Below are positions 51,274-61,762 of a stretch of 64,000 nucleotides of DNA, piece by piece. Location of the stretch: assembly GCA_016710625.1 (NCBI GenBank), contig JADJVK010000009.1, positions 67,591-131,590 of the forward strand, given 5' to 3'. A program made the position numbers and the translations under genes. The stretch comes from Saprospiraceae bacterium (GTDB taxonomy: Bacteria; Bacteroidota; Bacteroidia; Chitinophagales; Saprospiraceae). Position 1 is the first letter of the stretch, and every line of letters starts with the position of its first letter. Below the pieces are notes generated by a model, which was not told the origin of the DNA, made no database searches, and was given only the letters and a program-made list of their open reading frames with translations.

Positions 51274-51294
51274 AATGTTTTGGGTTTCTCAACT

Positions 51295-53109
51295 CTAATT
51301 ACTCAAAGCTGGATTTGAAGCTTTCTTTCTCTCATGTTCTTTCAAGAAAATCTTTCTTAATCTGATAGACTTTGGAGTTACTTCAACATACTCATCAGAT
51401 TGAATATATTCTAAAGCTTCTTCTAATGTAAAGATAGTTGGTGGTATTAACCTCATTTTATCATCAGATCCTGATGCTCTCATGTTAGTTAATTTCTTAG
51501 TAACCGTTACGTTAACTATCATATCACCTGGACGATTGTTTTCGCCAATTACTTCACCTTCATACACATCTTCATTTGGCTCCACAAAGAAAGTACCTCT
51601 ATCTTGTAGATTATTGATACTATAAGGAATTGCAGATCCAGTTTCTTTAGAAATTAATGAACCATTTTGTCTTCCTGGAATATCACCTTTGTGCTCTTGG
51701 TATTCAAGAAAACGATGTGTCATAATTGCTTCACCTTGAGTTTGAGTTAACATATTGCTTCTCAACCCAATAATTCCTCTAGAAGGGATTTCAAATTTTA
51801 CAATTATTCGTTCACCTTTAGTAATCATATCTGTCATCATTCCTTTTCTTCTAGTAACCATATCAATAACAGTACCAGATGAATATTCAGGAACATCGAC
51901 AGTTAATTCTTCTATCGGTTCATGTTTTTTTCCGTTAATTGTTTTGATAATTACTTGTGGTTGGCCAATTTGAAGTTCATAACCCTCTCTTCTCATAGTT
52001 TCTATCAGTACAGATAAGTGTAATACTCCCCTACCATATACTTGAAATGAATCACTACTTCCTGTTTCTTCCACTCTTAGAGCTAAGTTTTTCTCCATTT
52101 CTTTCTCTAGCCTTTCTCTAATATGTCTTGAAGTAACATATTTTCCCTCTTTACCAAAAAATGGTGAATCATTGATAGTGAATAACATACTCATTGTTGG
52201 CTCATCAATGGAAATTGTTTCCATTTGCTCTGGATTTTCAAAATCAGCAATAGTATCACCAATTTCAAATCCATCAACACCAACAACTGCACAAATTTCT
52301 CCAGCTTTAACTTCTTCAACTTTTAGCTTACCAAAGCCTTCAAAAACATAAAGTTCCTTAATTCTACTTTTTGTAATGGATCCATCCTTTTTAACTAAAG
52401 AAACATTTTGACCAGTAGATAATGAACCTCTATTCAATCTTCCAATGGCAATCCTTCCAATATATTTGCTATAATCTAAAGACGTAATCAATAATTGCAA
52501 ATTACCTTCTGTTACAACTGGCGGTGGAATATGTTTTACAATTGTTTCTAACAATGGAATAATATCTGTAGTTGGTTTTTTCCAATCCAAACTCATCCAT
52601 CCTTGCTTCGCTGAACCATAAACACATGGGAAATCTAATTGCTCTTCCGTTGCATCCAATTGGAACATCAAATCAAAAACTTGTTCATGAACGCCATCCG
52701 GATCACAATTTTCTTTATCCACTTTATTTACTACCACAATTGGTTTCAATCCAAGTTCCAAAGCTTTTTGTAATACAAATCTTGTTTGAGGCATTGGACC
52801 TTCAAATGCATCCACTAGCAAAAGAACACCATCCGCCATATTCAAAACCCTTTCTACTTCACCACCGAAGTCACTGTGACCGGGAGTATCTATCGTATTG
52901 ATTTTGTATTCACCGAATCTAACAGATACGTTTTTAGCAAGGATAGTAATACCTCGTTCTCTTTCAAGATCGTTATTATCTAAAATTAATTCACCAGGAA
53001 TCTCATGTTCCTTAAATAATTTTCCTGCCAAAAGCATTTTGTCAACAAGGGTAGTTTTACCGTGGTCAACGTGAGCAATAATCGCTATATTGCGAATTTT
53101 TTGATTCAT
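51295..53109 (-). CDS. typA: Ribosome-associated GTPase TypA/BipA
   Basis: A 604-residue translational GTPase of the EF-G/LepA class. P-loop AHVDHGKTTL (11-20), switch region RGITILAKN, G3 DTPGHSDFGGEVER and G4 NKVD are intact. The C-terminal TypA-specific domain includes EYSSGTVIDMVTRRKG and RGIIGLRSNMLTQTQGEAIMTH. It acts in ribosome assembly and stress adaptation. It is probably monocistronic: its own terminator lies downstream, and the upstream gap holds a TAATTTTG -7 match (53221-53228, minus strand). Confidence 0.97.
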   Translation of the reverse strand: MNQKIRNIAIIAHVDHGKTTLVDKMLLAGKLFKEHEIPGELILDNNDLERERGITILAKNVSVRFGEYKINTIDTPGHSDFGGEVERVLNMADGVLLLVDAFEGPMPQTRFVLQKALELGLKPIVVVNKVDKENCDPDGVHEQVFDLMFQLDATEEQLDFPCVYGSAKQGWMSLDWKKPTTDIIPLLETIVKHIPPPVVTEGNLQLLITSLDYSKYIGRIAIGRLNRGSLSTGQNVSLVKKDGSITKSRIKELYVFEGFGKLKVEEVKAGEICAVVGVDGFEIGDTIADFENPEQMETISIDEPTMSMLFTINDSPFFGKEGKYVTSRHIRERLEKEMEKNLALRVEETGSSDSFQVYGRGVLHLSVLIETMRREGYELQIGQPQVIIKTINGKKHEPIEELTVDVPEYSSGTVIDMVTRRKGMMTDMITKGERIIVKFEIPSRGIIGLRSNMLTQTQGEAIMTHRFLEYQEHKGDIPGRQNGSLISKETGSAIPYSINNLQDRGTFFVEPNEDVYEGEVIGENNRPGDMIVNVTVTKKLTNMRASGSDDKMRLIPPTIFTLEEALEYIQSDEYVEVTPKSIRLRKIFLKEHERKKASNPALSN

Positions 53110-53220
53110 AAAAGTTTGAATTTTCTAGAGAATTGATTTCTGAAAAATTTTATTTTGTTATAATCTATTGATTATTAATGGAAATCAAAACAAAAACTAG
53201 ATTTTTATATTAAATTTCCG

Positions 53221-53258
53221 CAAAATTAGAATAATATTTGGTAATAAAAAAATTATTC
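53221..53258 (-). promoter_or_regulatory. Putative typA upstream region with -7 match and inverted repeat
   Basis: The 211-base divergent gap between typA and the cryptochrome gene holds TAATTTTG (minus, 53221-53228) and an 8-bp inverted repeat AGAATAAT/ATTATTCT (53227-53234, 53251-53258). A promoter, perhaps with an operator, is possible. The -33 box is not clear. Confidence 0.35.
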
Positions 53259-53320
53259 TACGTTCATCTAATAAATATTATGTAACTTAATCGTATTATT
53301 GATGATATTTTACATATCTT

Positions 53321-54709
53321 ATGAAGAAAAGAGCAATTGTTTGGTTTAGACAAGACTTAAGATTACATGATAATGAAGCTATTGAACAAGCAATAAGATT
53401 AGCTGATGAAATAATATACGTTTATATTTTTGACGAAAGAGTATTTTTAGGCAATACAAAATTTGGTTTTCCAAAGACAAACAGTATCAGAGCAAACTTT
53501 ATTAAAGAAAGTATAGATGATTTAAAACAATCTTTGAATACAAATGGTGCTCAATTGCAATTATTTTTAGGAAAACCTGAAGAAATCATCTTTGAATTAG
53601 CAAAAAAATACAAAACAAGTTGGGTGTTTTGCAATCGAGAAAGGACTTTTGAAGAACTAAATGTTCAAGATAAATTAGAAAAAAATCTGTGGAGCATTGG
53701 GCAAGAAATCATATATTCAAGAGGAAAACTACTTTATCATACCCAAGACCTACCCTTTCCTATAGCTCATGTTCCTGATTCTTTTACAACTTTTAGAAAG
53801 GAAGTTGAGAAAATTGTATCAATTAGAGAACCTATTCCTCACCCCATAAACTACAAACCATTAGAAATTGCTGATTATCAAGAATTTGATTATCAATTAT
53901 TGAATTTAACACAAAATAACTATTCGACTTTTAAGGGTGGTGAAAGTAATGGGATTTTGAAATTAAAGGAAATTTTATTAGATATCAGTAAACTAGGAAG
54001 AAAACAATTTAGCCAAATAGAAAATATTGGAGACTTTTTTACAAAATTATCACCTTGGTTGGCTCAAGGATGTATTTCGCCAAAATTGATTTATAAAGAA
54101 CTTAAGGATTTTGAATCAGAATTTGGAAGTAACGATATTACCTATCAATTATTTATTAAATTATTATGGAGAGATTATTATAGGTTGATAGGAAAAAAAT
54201 ATGAGCAGAAAATATTTTTAAACACAAAAATATTTTCCAATAATTCAAAAATTGGAAATATTGATTTTGTAGTTTTTGAAAAGTGGCAATCAGGGAAAAC
54301 AGGTATTCCAATCATAGATGCTATAATGTCGGAACTGAATCAAACTGGCTATATCAATAAAAAATGTAGAGAGATCGTATCTAGTTTTTTAATATTTGAG
54401 TTAGAGATAAATTGGCAAATGGGTGCAGAATATTTTGAATCACAATTAATTGATTATGATGTTTGTAGCAATTGGTGTAATTGGAATTTCATAGCTCATC
54501 ATCCGAAAGAATATCATTTGAATGTATTTCGTCAGGCAAAATCTATTGATTCTGAAGGAAAATATGTAAAATTGTGGTTAGAAAATTTTGATAATGTGCC
54601 TATAGAGAAGATTCAAACACCGTTTGAATTATCAAAGGAAGAAATTAAAAAATATAACATTAATTTGGATAAGATTTATTTAAATCCAATGATTAAAATT
54701 AATAACTAA
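53321..54709 (+). CDS. Cryptochrome-DASH / DNA photolyase family
   Basis: A 462-residue FAD/photolyase-family flavoprotein. The N-terminal photolyase alpha/beta domain begins AIVWFRQDLRLHDNEA. The DASH-type segment LPFPIAHVPDSFTTFRKEVE is present. The FAD-binding C-terminal half has SPWLAQGCISPKLIYKEL, LLWRDYYRL, KWQSGKTGIPIIDAIMSEL, and the WCNWNFIAHHPKEYHLN block. DASH enzymes repair cyclobutane dimers in single-stranded or looped DNA. It is first in an operon with the rhomboid gene (1-base gap). Confidence 0.92.
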   Translation: MKKRAIVWFRQDLRLHDNEAIEQAIRLADEIIYVYIFDERVFLGNTKFGFPKTNSIRANFIKESIDDLKQSLNTNGAQLQLFLGKPEEIIFELAKKYKTSWVFCNRERTFEELNVQDKLEKNLWSIGQEIIYSRGKLLYHTQDLPFPIAHVPDSFTTFRKEVEKIVSIREPIPHPINYKPLEIADYQEFDYQLLNLTQNNYSTFKGGESNGILKLKEILLDISKLGRKQFSQIENIGDFFTKLSPWLAQGCISPKLIYKELKDFESEFGSNDITYQLFIKLLWRDYYRLIGKKYEQKIFLNTKIFSNNSKIGNIDFVVFEKWQSGKTGIPIIDAIMSELNQTGYINKKCREIVSSFLIFELEINWQMGAEYFESQLIDYDVCSNWCNWNFIAHHPKEYHLNVFRQAKSIDSEGKYVKLWLENFDNVPIEKIQTPFELSKEEIKKYNINLDKIYLNPMIKINN

Positions 54710-54710
54710 A

Positions 54711-55322
54711 ATGACTTTAATACTGATAATATTTATTTCATTAATTTCAATTGCTGGTTTTAGTAATAGAGAAATTATTGATAAATTGATGCACTATCCT
54801 TATTTGGAATTTAAAAATAAAGAGTGGTTTCGATTGGTTAGTGGTGGTTTTGTTCATGCAGATTGGGCACATTTACTGATTAATATGTTTGTACTATACA
54901 GTTTTGGAGATACCATTGAAAAAATTTATCAGATTAATTTAAATTCAGCCTTTAGTAATCTTGCTTATATTTTGTTGTTTTTATTTTGCATTGTTGTTGG
55001 AAATCTTCCATCCTATTTTAAAAATAAATTAAATCCTTATTATTCAGGAGTTGGAGCATCAGGAGCAACTTCAGGTTTGGTTTTTGTATTTATACTTTTT
55101 AACCCATTTCAAAAAATATATGTTTTCTTTTTTCCTATGCCAGGAATTGTCTTTGCAATTTTGTATTTAATTTATTCCAATTATGCTGCACGTCAACAAA
55201 AAGATAATATTGGGCATGATGCACATATTGCTGGGGCTATCGCTGGATTAGTTTATACCATAATTCTAATTCCAGAGTCACTTCAAATGTTTTTACAAGA
55301 AATTAGATATCTACTTCACTAA
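54711..55322 (+). CDS. Rhomboid-family intramembrane serine protease
   Basis: A 203-residue six-helix membrane protein. The catalytic serine lies in GASGATSG (Ser117), with His172 in HDAHIAGAIAG on the last helix. The HxxxN element HLLINMF (His54, Asn58) supports the rhomboid fold. Substrates are unknown. It is tightly packed between the cryptochrome and YdcF genes, so translation may be coupled. Confidence 0.92.
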   Translation: MTLILIIFISLISIAGFSNREIIDKLMHYPYLEFKNKEWFRLVSGGFVHADWAHLLINMFVLYSFGDTIEKIYQINLNSAFSNLAYILLFLFCIVVGNLPSYFKNKLNPYYSGVGASGATSGLVFVFILFNPFQKIYVFFFPMPGIVFAILYLIYSNYAARQQKDNIGHDAHIAGAIAGLVYTIILIPESLQMFLQEIRYLLH

Positions 55323-55332
55323 ATTTAGATCC

Positions 55333-56103
55333 TTGTTTTACATTTTATCTAAAATATTAGCATTTCTAATCATTCCATTTAATTGGATAGTGATTCTTTT
55401 ATTGATTGCACTCAAAGCAAAAAATAAATGGATTCGATTGAAATATTTGAAATACGCTATTTTCTTATTACTATTTTTCACAAATCCTTTAATTCATCAT
55501 TTTATTTTCAATTGGTATGAAGTAAAAACAGTTGAAATTAACAACATTCCCCAAAACGAAGTTGGAATATTGTTGGGTGGATATGCAGATACTGATATAG
55601 AAGATTCTGATTCCTTACTCCAGATTGATCAAGCAGGAAATCGACTCGTTGCTGCAATTGAATTATATAAACAAAAGAAAATCAATAAGATATTGATATC
55701 AGGTGGAAATGGAAGTTTGTTTGAGAATAATAAAAATGAAGCTACTTTAGTTCGAAGATTTCTTTTGAGAATGTCAATTGATTCAAATGATATTTTGACT
55801 GATAGTTTATCTAGAAATACCTATGAAAATGCAGTTTATTCGAAGCAACTTTTAATAGAAAAATATAGTAAAATTCCATCTACAACCTTAATTACTTCAG
55901 CTTTCCATATGAATCGTGCAGAAAAAGTATTTAATAAAATTGGTGTAAATTGTATTCCTTTCAGCTGTGATAAAAAGATAAATGATATAGATTTTAACTT
56001 AAATGAAACAATCAATCCAGACCCATTATTATTAAAAGATTGGCAATATCTAATAAAAGAATGGTTTGGATTGATTGCTTATTCCTTAAATGGTTATCTC
56101 TAA
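55333..56103 (+). CDS. YdcF/ElyC/SanA-family (DUF218) protein
   Basis: A 256-residue protein with two N-terminal membrane helices (residues 1-45) and a DUF218 domain: VGILLGGYAD, QAGNRLVAAIELYKQKKINKILISGGNG, SRNTYENAVYS and ITSAFHMNRAEKVF. Family members act in envelope or peptidoglycan precursor metabolism; the exact activity is unresolved. The start is TTG at 55333, 10 bases after the rhomboid stop, in the same operon. The stop overlaps the convergent subtilase stop codon by a few bases. Confidence 0.9.
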   Translation: MFYILSKILAFLIIPFNWIVILLLIALKAKNKWIRLKYLKYAIFLLLFFTNPLIHHFIFNWYEVKTVEINNIPQNEVGILLGGYADTDIEDSDSLLQIDQAGNRLVAAIELYKQKKINKILISGGNGSLFENNKNEATLVRRFLLRMSIDSNDILTDSLSRNTYENAVYSKQLLIEKYSKIPSTTLITSAFHMNRAEKVFNKIGVNCIPFSCDKKINDIDFNLNETINPDPLLLKDWQYLIKEWFGLIAYSLNGYL

Positions 56104-57779
56104 ACTTTCTTCATATTATTGTTACTTGGTGAAACATAAGCTTTTATAGGAGCTTTTCTTTTCCCCTTTGTGACTGAAGCCAATTTTATTGCCTCATATG
56201 CATTGATTGTGCCGCCTGTTACTGAAATATCACTCAATGAAACTAATTTACCATCTCCAGGTTTCTTTACTAATTGAGACTTTTTATTAATAGATTTCAA
56301 AATGATATCTTTTACTTGTACAGCAGTAAGTTCAGGATAATAAGATCTAATCAAGGCTGCTACTCCTGCTACTACTGGTGAAGCCATAGAAGTGCCATCA
56401 AAACTAGCATATTTATTATTGGGTACTGAAGAAGTTATATCCATTCCTGGAGAAAACAAGTCAACTTGCCCCTTCCCATAATTGGAAAATGGTGCCACTA
56501 AATCTTCCCCACCTTGCCAACTTATTGCACCAACTTCAATCCAATTTTTGAAATTTTTGGCAGAAAACCAACCTCTTTTTTCTTTTCTATCATTTGGAAA
56601 ATTATTAGACTCGTCATTGTTTTCATTACTATTTCCAGCGGCATGTACCAATAACACATCATTATCTTGAGCATATTTTACAGCTTTATCCACTGCTTCT
56701 TTATCCCAAGAATAACCTTTTCCAAAACTCATATTAATAACAGAAGCTCCATTATCCACTGCATAAATGATGGAATTTGCAACGTCTTTATCTCTCTCAT
56801 CTCCATCTGGAACACAACGAACTGTCATAATTCTAACATTATCAGCCACTCCCGAAACTCCAATAGAATTGTTTCTTGAAGCAGCAATGATACCGGCAAC
56901 ATGAGTTCCATGACCATTTAAGTCCTTCGTATTATTGTTTCCATAATTTCTTTCGTAAGAATTATTGGGATCATCCCCCACAATATCTTTTCTTACTGTA
57001 GAATTGGGGTTCATTTCATTATTCAATTTTTCATTCAAATTGGATAATTCTTCTTCAATGGATTGATTTACAGCAATTTTGAAAGAATCCAAATGTTCGA
57101 TATTTTCACCACTTTCGATAACTTTAGTTAAATATTGTTTTCCAATATTCAAATTCATATCACCCTCATCTTTGATAGCTTCAATATTTTCTTTTGTTGC
57201 TAATTTTCCGTTTAAGCTTTTTAATACAGCATCTAAAGAATTGGTTAAGAAAGTCTTTGTGAAAGACAATTCATCGAATTGTGCTTTGACACTAGCTCTT
57301 TCTTCATCAATTTCTTTTTTAATTTTTGAATAGAAAGCAAAATCTTTTTTATCTTTTCCAGATAATTTCAAAGTGTCTTTATTCTTAAAATAATTTTCGT
57401 ATTTAGCATACAATCTAGTTTTTTCAGATGTTTCTTTATTAATTACTCTACCATCTTTTCCTCCAATATAATTCCATCCATAGACATCATCGACATAGCC
57501 ATTATTGTCATCATCGATTTTATTTCCAGGAATTTCTTTTGGATTTTTCCACATCACATCTTTTAAATCCTCATGATCGTAATCAACTCCTGAATCAATT
57601 ACTGCAACCACAACAGTTGTTGACTTTTTGCCTTTCAATAACGATTTATAAGCTTTTTCAGTTGAAACACCATCTACTTTATCTTGTGTTGGGTCCAAAT
57701 TGAACCAATTATTTGGAGCCTGAGCAAACAAATTCAAACTATAAAAACAGAAAAAATATATTATAATTTTCTTAAACAT
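56100..57779 (-). CDS. Secreted subtilisin-like (S8) serine protease
   Basis: A 559-residue protease with signal peptide ending LFAQ (residue 20). The catalytic triad is complete: Asp62 in VIDSGVD, His290 in NGHGTHVAG and Ser464 in GTSMASP, plus the oxyanion Asn in AAGNSNEN. About 190 residues of charged, helical sequence are inserted between the Asp and His blocks (roughly 100-290), a common feature in Bacteroidota subtilases. No type A or B sorting domain is visible, so it may stay in the periplasm. Head of a minus-strand run is further upstream; 43 bases separate it from the ChaN-like gene. Confidence 0.94.
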   Translation of the reverse strand: MFKKIIIYFFCFYSLNLFAQAPNNWFNLDPTQDKVDGVSTEKAYKSLLKGKKSTTVVVAVIDSGVDYDHEDLKDVMWKNPKEIPGNKIDDDNNGYVDDVYGWNYIGGKDGRVINKETSEKTRLYAKYENYFKNKDTLKLSGKDKKDFAFYSKIKKEIDEERASVKAQFDELSFTKTFLTNSLDAVLKSLNGKLATKENIEAIKDEGDMNLNIGKQYLTKVIESGENIEHLDSFKIAVNQSIEEELSNLNEKLNNEMNPNSTVRKDIVGDDPNNSYERNYGNNNTKDLNGHGTHVAGIIAASRNNSIGVSGVADNVRIMTVRCVPDGDERDKDVANSIIYAVDNGASVINMSFGKGYSWDKEAVDKAVKYAQDNDVLLVHAAGNSNENNDESNNFPNDRKEKRGWFSAKNFKNWIEVGAISWQGGEDLVAPFSNYGKGQVDLFSPGMDITSSVPNNKYASFDGTSMASPVVAGVAALIRSYYPELTAVQVKDIILKSINKKSQLVKKPGDGKLVSLSDISVTGGTINAYEAIKLASVTKGKRKAPIKAYVSPSNNNMKKV

Positions 57780-57821
57780 AAAAAAAGGTTTTTTTGATAA
57801 AACGATAAAAAATACGATTTG

Positions 57822-58676
57822 TTATTTTTCAGCTTTTTCATTATAAATACAAAGAATAAAATCGGCAATTTGTTGATGATTCTCTTCAAGTTTACTCACA
57901 TTTGTTTGATGGACACAACTAATGGATTTTATAGATTTTCTATCCACTTTTTTACTCAAATAATAGATAATTCCTTCTTTATTATCAGAATGATAGGAGC
58001 CATTAAAGTGTAAAAAATGATTTCCTTTCTTGTAATTTTGAAGGATAAAATAAGACATAGTTGCATCTTTCACAGCTTGAGCTTTTGGCAAATTCTCATT
58101 AACATGATCCAAATCCATGTCCATCATTTTTTTATAGCAATTTACATTGATATCAATGGGAATGGGCAACGGAGGAAGGAATGTTTTAGCGGTTGCAGAT
58201 AATCCATCCAAACTTTCAATTCCATTTCTGAAAACCATTTTTGCATAACGATTAGGGGTGTTTGTGGCAATAAATTTCAATTTATTTTCTCTAGCAAAAG
58301 TCATTAATGGTTTATAATCTTTTTTATAATTATTCCATAACCTACATTCTTTTTCGAAAATACCATTGTCAAAATATCCTGCTAAAAATTCATCTACAAT
58401 CATTTGATTATCTGTTTCGAACATTTCAGCTCCAAGGATTAAATTTTGTTTGTGTTTTTTATATAATTGTTGTGTTAGTTCCAATTCCCACCAATGGGCA
58501 ATGGAGTCTGTGTGTAGCTCCCCAAAGAATACAAAATCTGCATTTTCAAGAGCAGGAATGCTATCGTAAATAGAAATTTTATTGCCATTTTTGTCATACC
58601 ATTGATAAACAGTATTTTGAGAAAAAGCAATATTTGAAAAGCTGATTAAAAAGAAAATTTGAACAAAAAATTTCAT
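57822..58676 (-). CDS. ChaN/Tiki-like haem-binding-uptake lipoprotein family
   Basis: A 284-residue exported protein with a signal sequence (to about residue 20). The family motif FGELHTD is followed by LGAEMFETDNQ and a helical core with an ending HFNGSYHSDNKEGIIYYL. ChaN-type proteins bind haem; related Tiki domains are metalloproteases. The conserved Glu and His residues of both groups are present, so I cannot separate them. No typical lipobox was seen in the signal. Likely co-transcribed with the subtilase. Confidence 0.87.
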   Translation of the reverse strand: MKFFVQIFFLISFSNIAFSQNTVYQWYDKNGNKISIYDSIPALENADFVFFGELHTDSIAHWWELELTQQLYKKHKQNLILGAEMFETDNQMIVDEFLAGYFDNGIFEKECRLWNNYKKDYKPLMTFARENKLKFIATNTPNRYAKMVFRNGIESLDGLSATAKTFLPPLPIPIDINVNCYKKMMDMDLDHVNENLPKAQAVKDATMSYFILQNYKKGNHFLHFNGSYHSDNKEGIIYYLSKKVDRKSIKSISCVHQTNVSKLEENHQQIADFILCIYNEKAEK

Positions 58677-58792
58677 GCAATTTATTTTAATGGATATAAT
58701 TTTAAAAATTTAGCAATTTTTATGGGGTAAATATAAGAAAATCGTATCGGTAATTGCTTCAAAAAACCAACAATTCCCCATTTTCTTGACCT

Positions 58793-61307
58793 TCACTCAT
58801 AGGTGTCAACTATTGAGCTAACATCAAATTTTACATTTGATAAATCTTCAGATTTTTTGGGAATAAAAGTTACTTTGTATTGTTTTCCAGGAATAATATC
58901 AAAAAAATTATCCGTAAAATGACCATCTAAACTTGATTTGAAGTAGGCATTTTTGGCAAATTTGTTGGTGCTTACTTGTAAAACAATTTTATTATCGTCA
59001 ACATTTTTAATGATTTCTATATTAGGTTTTTCAAGATTCAGCGATTTTGGTTTTTCTGTTTGAATACTTGAAGAAGCAATTATTTCACCATTGTATTCCA
59101 ATCCAACCCAAATTGTAGTTGACTTTGAATCTAGATTTTTATCTTTGAAAACTTGTTCTGGATTGCCTTCATAAAGCAATTTCGAAGCATTTTTATCCAA
59201 AACAACAGCAACCGTATCTGTAAATCTTACATTTCCATTAAAATCAATATAATTAACGATCAATGAAGCATTTGCATCTGATAATTTGTCATTTATACCG
59301 AATATTTTCAGTTGTTTTTCCTTTGTAATGGTTGGTAAAACTGTCAAAGGCTCGAAACTCTTTTTAGCATAATATTGCAGTGCTTTCCAATTTCCATAGT
59401 AATCCATACTACTCCATGAAATTACGGCCAACAATCATTTAATTGCCAATATAATGTACCCATACAATAAGGTCGATTTCTTCTGTGAGCATCTATCCCC
59501 TTTTTCATCCCTTCAGCTTGTAATACTTGACTTACATAAACAAAAGACTCAAAATCTTTAGGTTTATTGTAATCTCTCATCATATATTCTGTAACTAGAG
59601 CATTTCCTCTTGGATGTTTTTGATGATTGAGCATCGCTTCAGAATCTATTTTTCGGTCCTCTGGTTTGGTAAAAGTGGCGATGGTCTTCATTTCTGGGAA
59701 GGATTGAAATCCAAATTCACTCATAAACCGAGGTACTTTCTCTTCAAACATTTCAAAAGGTTCCACATCATGCCAAACACCCCAATAATGGGCATCTCCT
59801 TCAAAAACTGACCTTGGATTTCCTCTTCCAAATTTTGGTGAAGACTCCCAATAACTGACATCATTGCCATATCGCTCCACTAAATTGGGCAATGTTTTCT
59901 GAAAAATTTGTTGGTAATCACCATATATTTTTTCAGCATTTTTACTGCTGAAACTTTGTTTCCATCCCCAGTGATTCCATGCTTCTGCAATTTCGTTATT
60001 GCCACACCACAAAGCAATCGAAGGGTGATTTCTTAATCTTTTCAATTGTTCAATCGATTCTATTTCAATGTTTTCCAACATTTCTTTATTGGCAGGATAC
60101 ATGGCACAGGCATACATAAAATCTTGCCAAACCAAAATTCCTAGTTCATCGCAAATATCATAGAATTTATCTTTTTCGTACAAACCGCCGCCCCAAACTC
60201 TCAACATATTCATATTTGCCATCTTGGCTTGAGTCAAAAGATATCTATTATAAAAACTTTCTTGTGGAATATAATTTGCTCCCTTCATGAAAACAGGAAC
60301 TCCATTCAATTCAAAATAAAATGCTTCGCCAATTGAATCTCTTTTAGAAATCAATTTGATAGTTCGAATTCCAAAATTTTTAGATTTATAATCGATCAAT
60401 TCATCTTCTAACACTAATTTAGCCTCCACCTTGTACTGAATTTGATCACCTAAATCATGTGTCCACCAAAGTTTTGGATTTTTAATAAAGACTTCGAAAT
60501 TCAAATAATTTGTTCCATTAGAAACAAAAAATTCTTTTTTAATGATTTGATTGTCAATATTTATCGAAACAATTGCATCTTTTGCAATAGCTGAATTAAT
60601 TTCAAGAAAAACATTTAGTTTTGCTAAACTATCGGTAACAGAGATTTGCTTTACCCATAAATCTTCTATAGTTGGATTATTGATTGCTTCCAGAAATACT
60701 TTTCCTTGAATACCAGATGTAACATATCTAGGACCCCAATCCCAGCCATAATGATATTGTGCTTTTCTATGAAATGCCCTTTTTCCTCCGGGCAGTTCTA
60801 TCCCATTATATGCCTTTATTTTTTGATCTTCAATAGGCTCAGGTGCTAAAAATATAATTTTCAATTCGTTATTGGCAGGATTTGCCAGTTGTTTTATGTC
60901 AACTGTCCATTTCCGAAACATGTTATCTGCTTTCAAAATCAACTTACCATTCAAATATACCTCTGCATAAGTATCTAAACAATCGAAATTTAGTATCCAT
61001 TTCTTGAAATTCAAAATCGAAGAATCAATATTAAAAGTAGTTTTATATTCCCAATTTTCTTTTTCAATCCATTGCAGCTTTTTCTCATTATCTCCCAAAA
61101 AGGGTCTGCAATCAACTTGTTCTCCAATAAACTAAGGTGAGTACACCCAGGCACAACGGCTTTCCTCCATATATCCGTTCCTTGTTGTCTAAATTCCCAA
61201 TTATTGATATCAAATATTATGGGTAAATTTTTATTTTCCAAAGCAAAAATATTTGTTAGATAAATTGAACATAAAAAAATAATAAAATAGTTTTTTATAT
61301 ACCTCAT
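58793..61307 (-). CDS. Glycoside hydrolase family 2 beta-mannosidase, two frameshifts
   Basis: A secreted 838-residue glycosidase when two bases are restored. The N-terminus is a signal peptide (MRYIKNYFIIFLCSIYLTNIFA). A jelly-roll domain (FDCLDTYAEVYLNGK), an Ig-like domain, then a TIM barrel with acid/base Glu in HPSIALWCGNNE and nucleophile Glu in FMSEFGFQSFP follow; these blocks are typical of GH2 mannosidases. Break one is at A5 (plus 61097-61101); one more base gives DPFLGDNEKKLQWIEKENW. Break two is near 59425; one more G gives LNDCWPVISWSSMDY. No other polysaccharide-utilisation genes are adjacent. Confidence 0.9.
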
Positions 61308-61343
61308 AAATATTTATTTATCAGATGATTACGAAAAGTTAGG

Positions 61344-61760
61344 TTATCTAACTCTTGTTGTTGCTAACATTCTTTTAATACTGTACCTACCACTTCCATT
61401 TGCAAATACCATGAATAATCCGCCAGCAATAGCCATGTTTTTCATAAATTCAATTGATTCTATTCTTTGAGTGAAATCTCCTGAATAATTCCAAAATGGG
61501 TGCACAATAAATGTGAAAGGAATCCAATAAATCAATAATAAGACGGAAGCAAGCCCTGTTCGGTAACCAATTAATAAGAGAATGCCGCCAAGAGCAACAA
61601 AAATTATTGTGCTATATAATAAAAAATCTTGATTCCAAGTCACACCAAATTCTGCCATTTTTACTTTTGTGGATTCGAAGTGTCGAATTCTGTCAAAGGC
61701 ATCCCAAATAAAAATCGCCGACAATAATACTCTTCCTAATAAATCTATTAAATCCTTCAT
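61344..61760 (-). CDS. DoxX-family membrane protein
   Basis: A 138-residue four-helix membrane protein of the DoxX family. The pattern of GRVLLSAIFIWDAFDRI, GILLLIGYRTGLASVLLL and FMKNMAIAGGLFMVFANG is characteristic. Members include quinol-oxidase-associated subunits and proteins tied to redox or oxidative stress. The role here is unknown. It starts 2 bases from the end of the FAD oxidoreductase gene, so they form a unit. Confidence 0.88.
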   Translation of the reverse strand: MKDLIDLLGRVLLSAIFIWDAFDRIRHFESTKVKMAEFGVTWNQDFLLYSTIIFVALGGILLLIGYRTGLASVLLLIYWIPFTFIVHPFWNYSGDFTQRIESIEFMKNMAIAGGLFMVFANGSGRYSIKRMLATTRVR

Positions 61761-61762
61761 TA

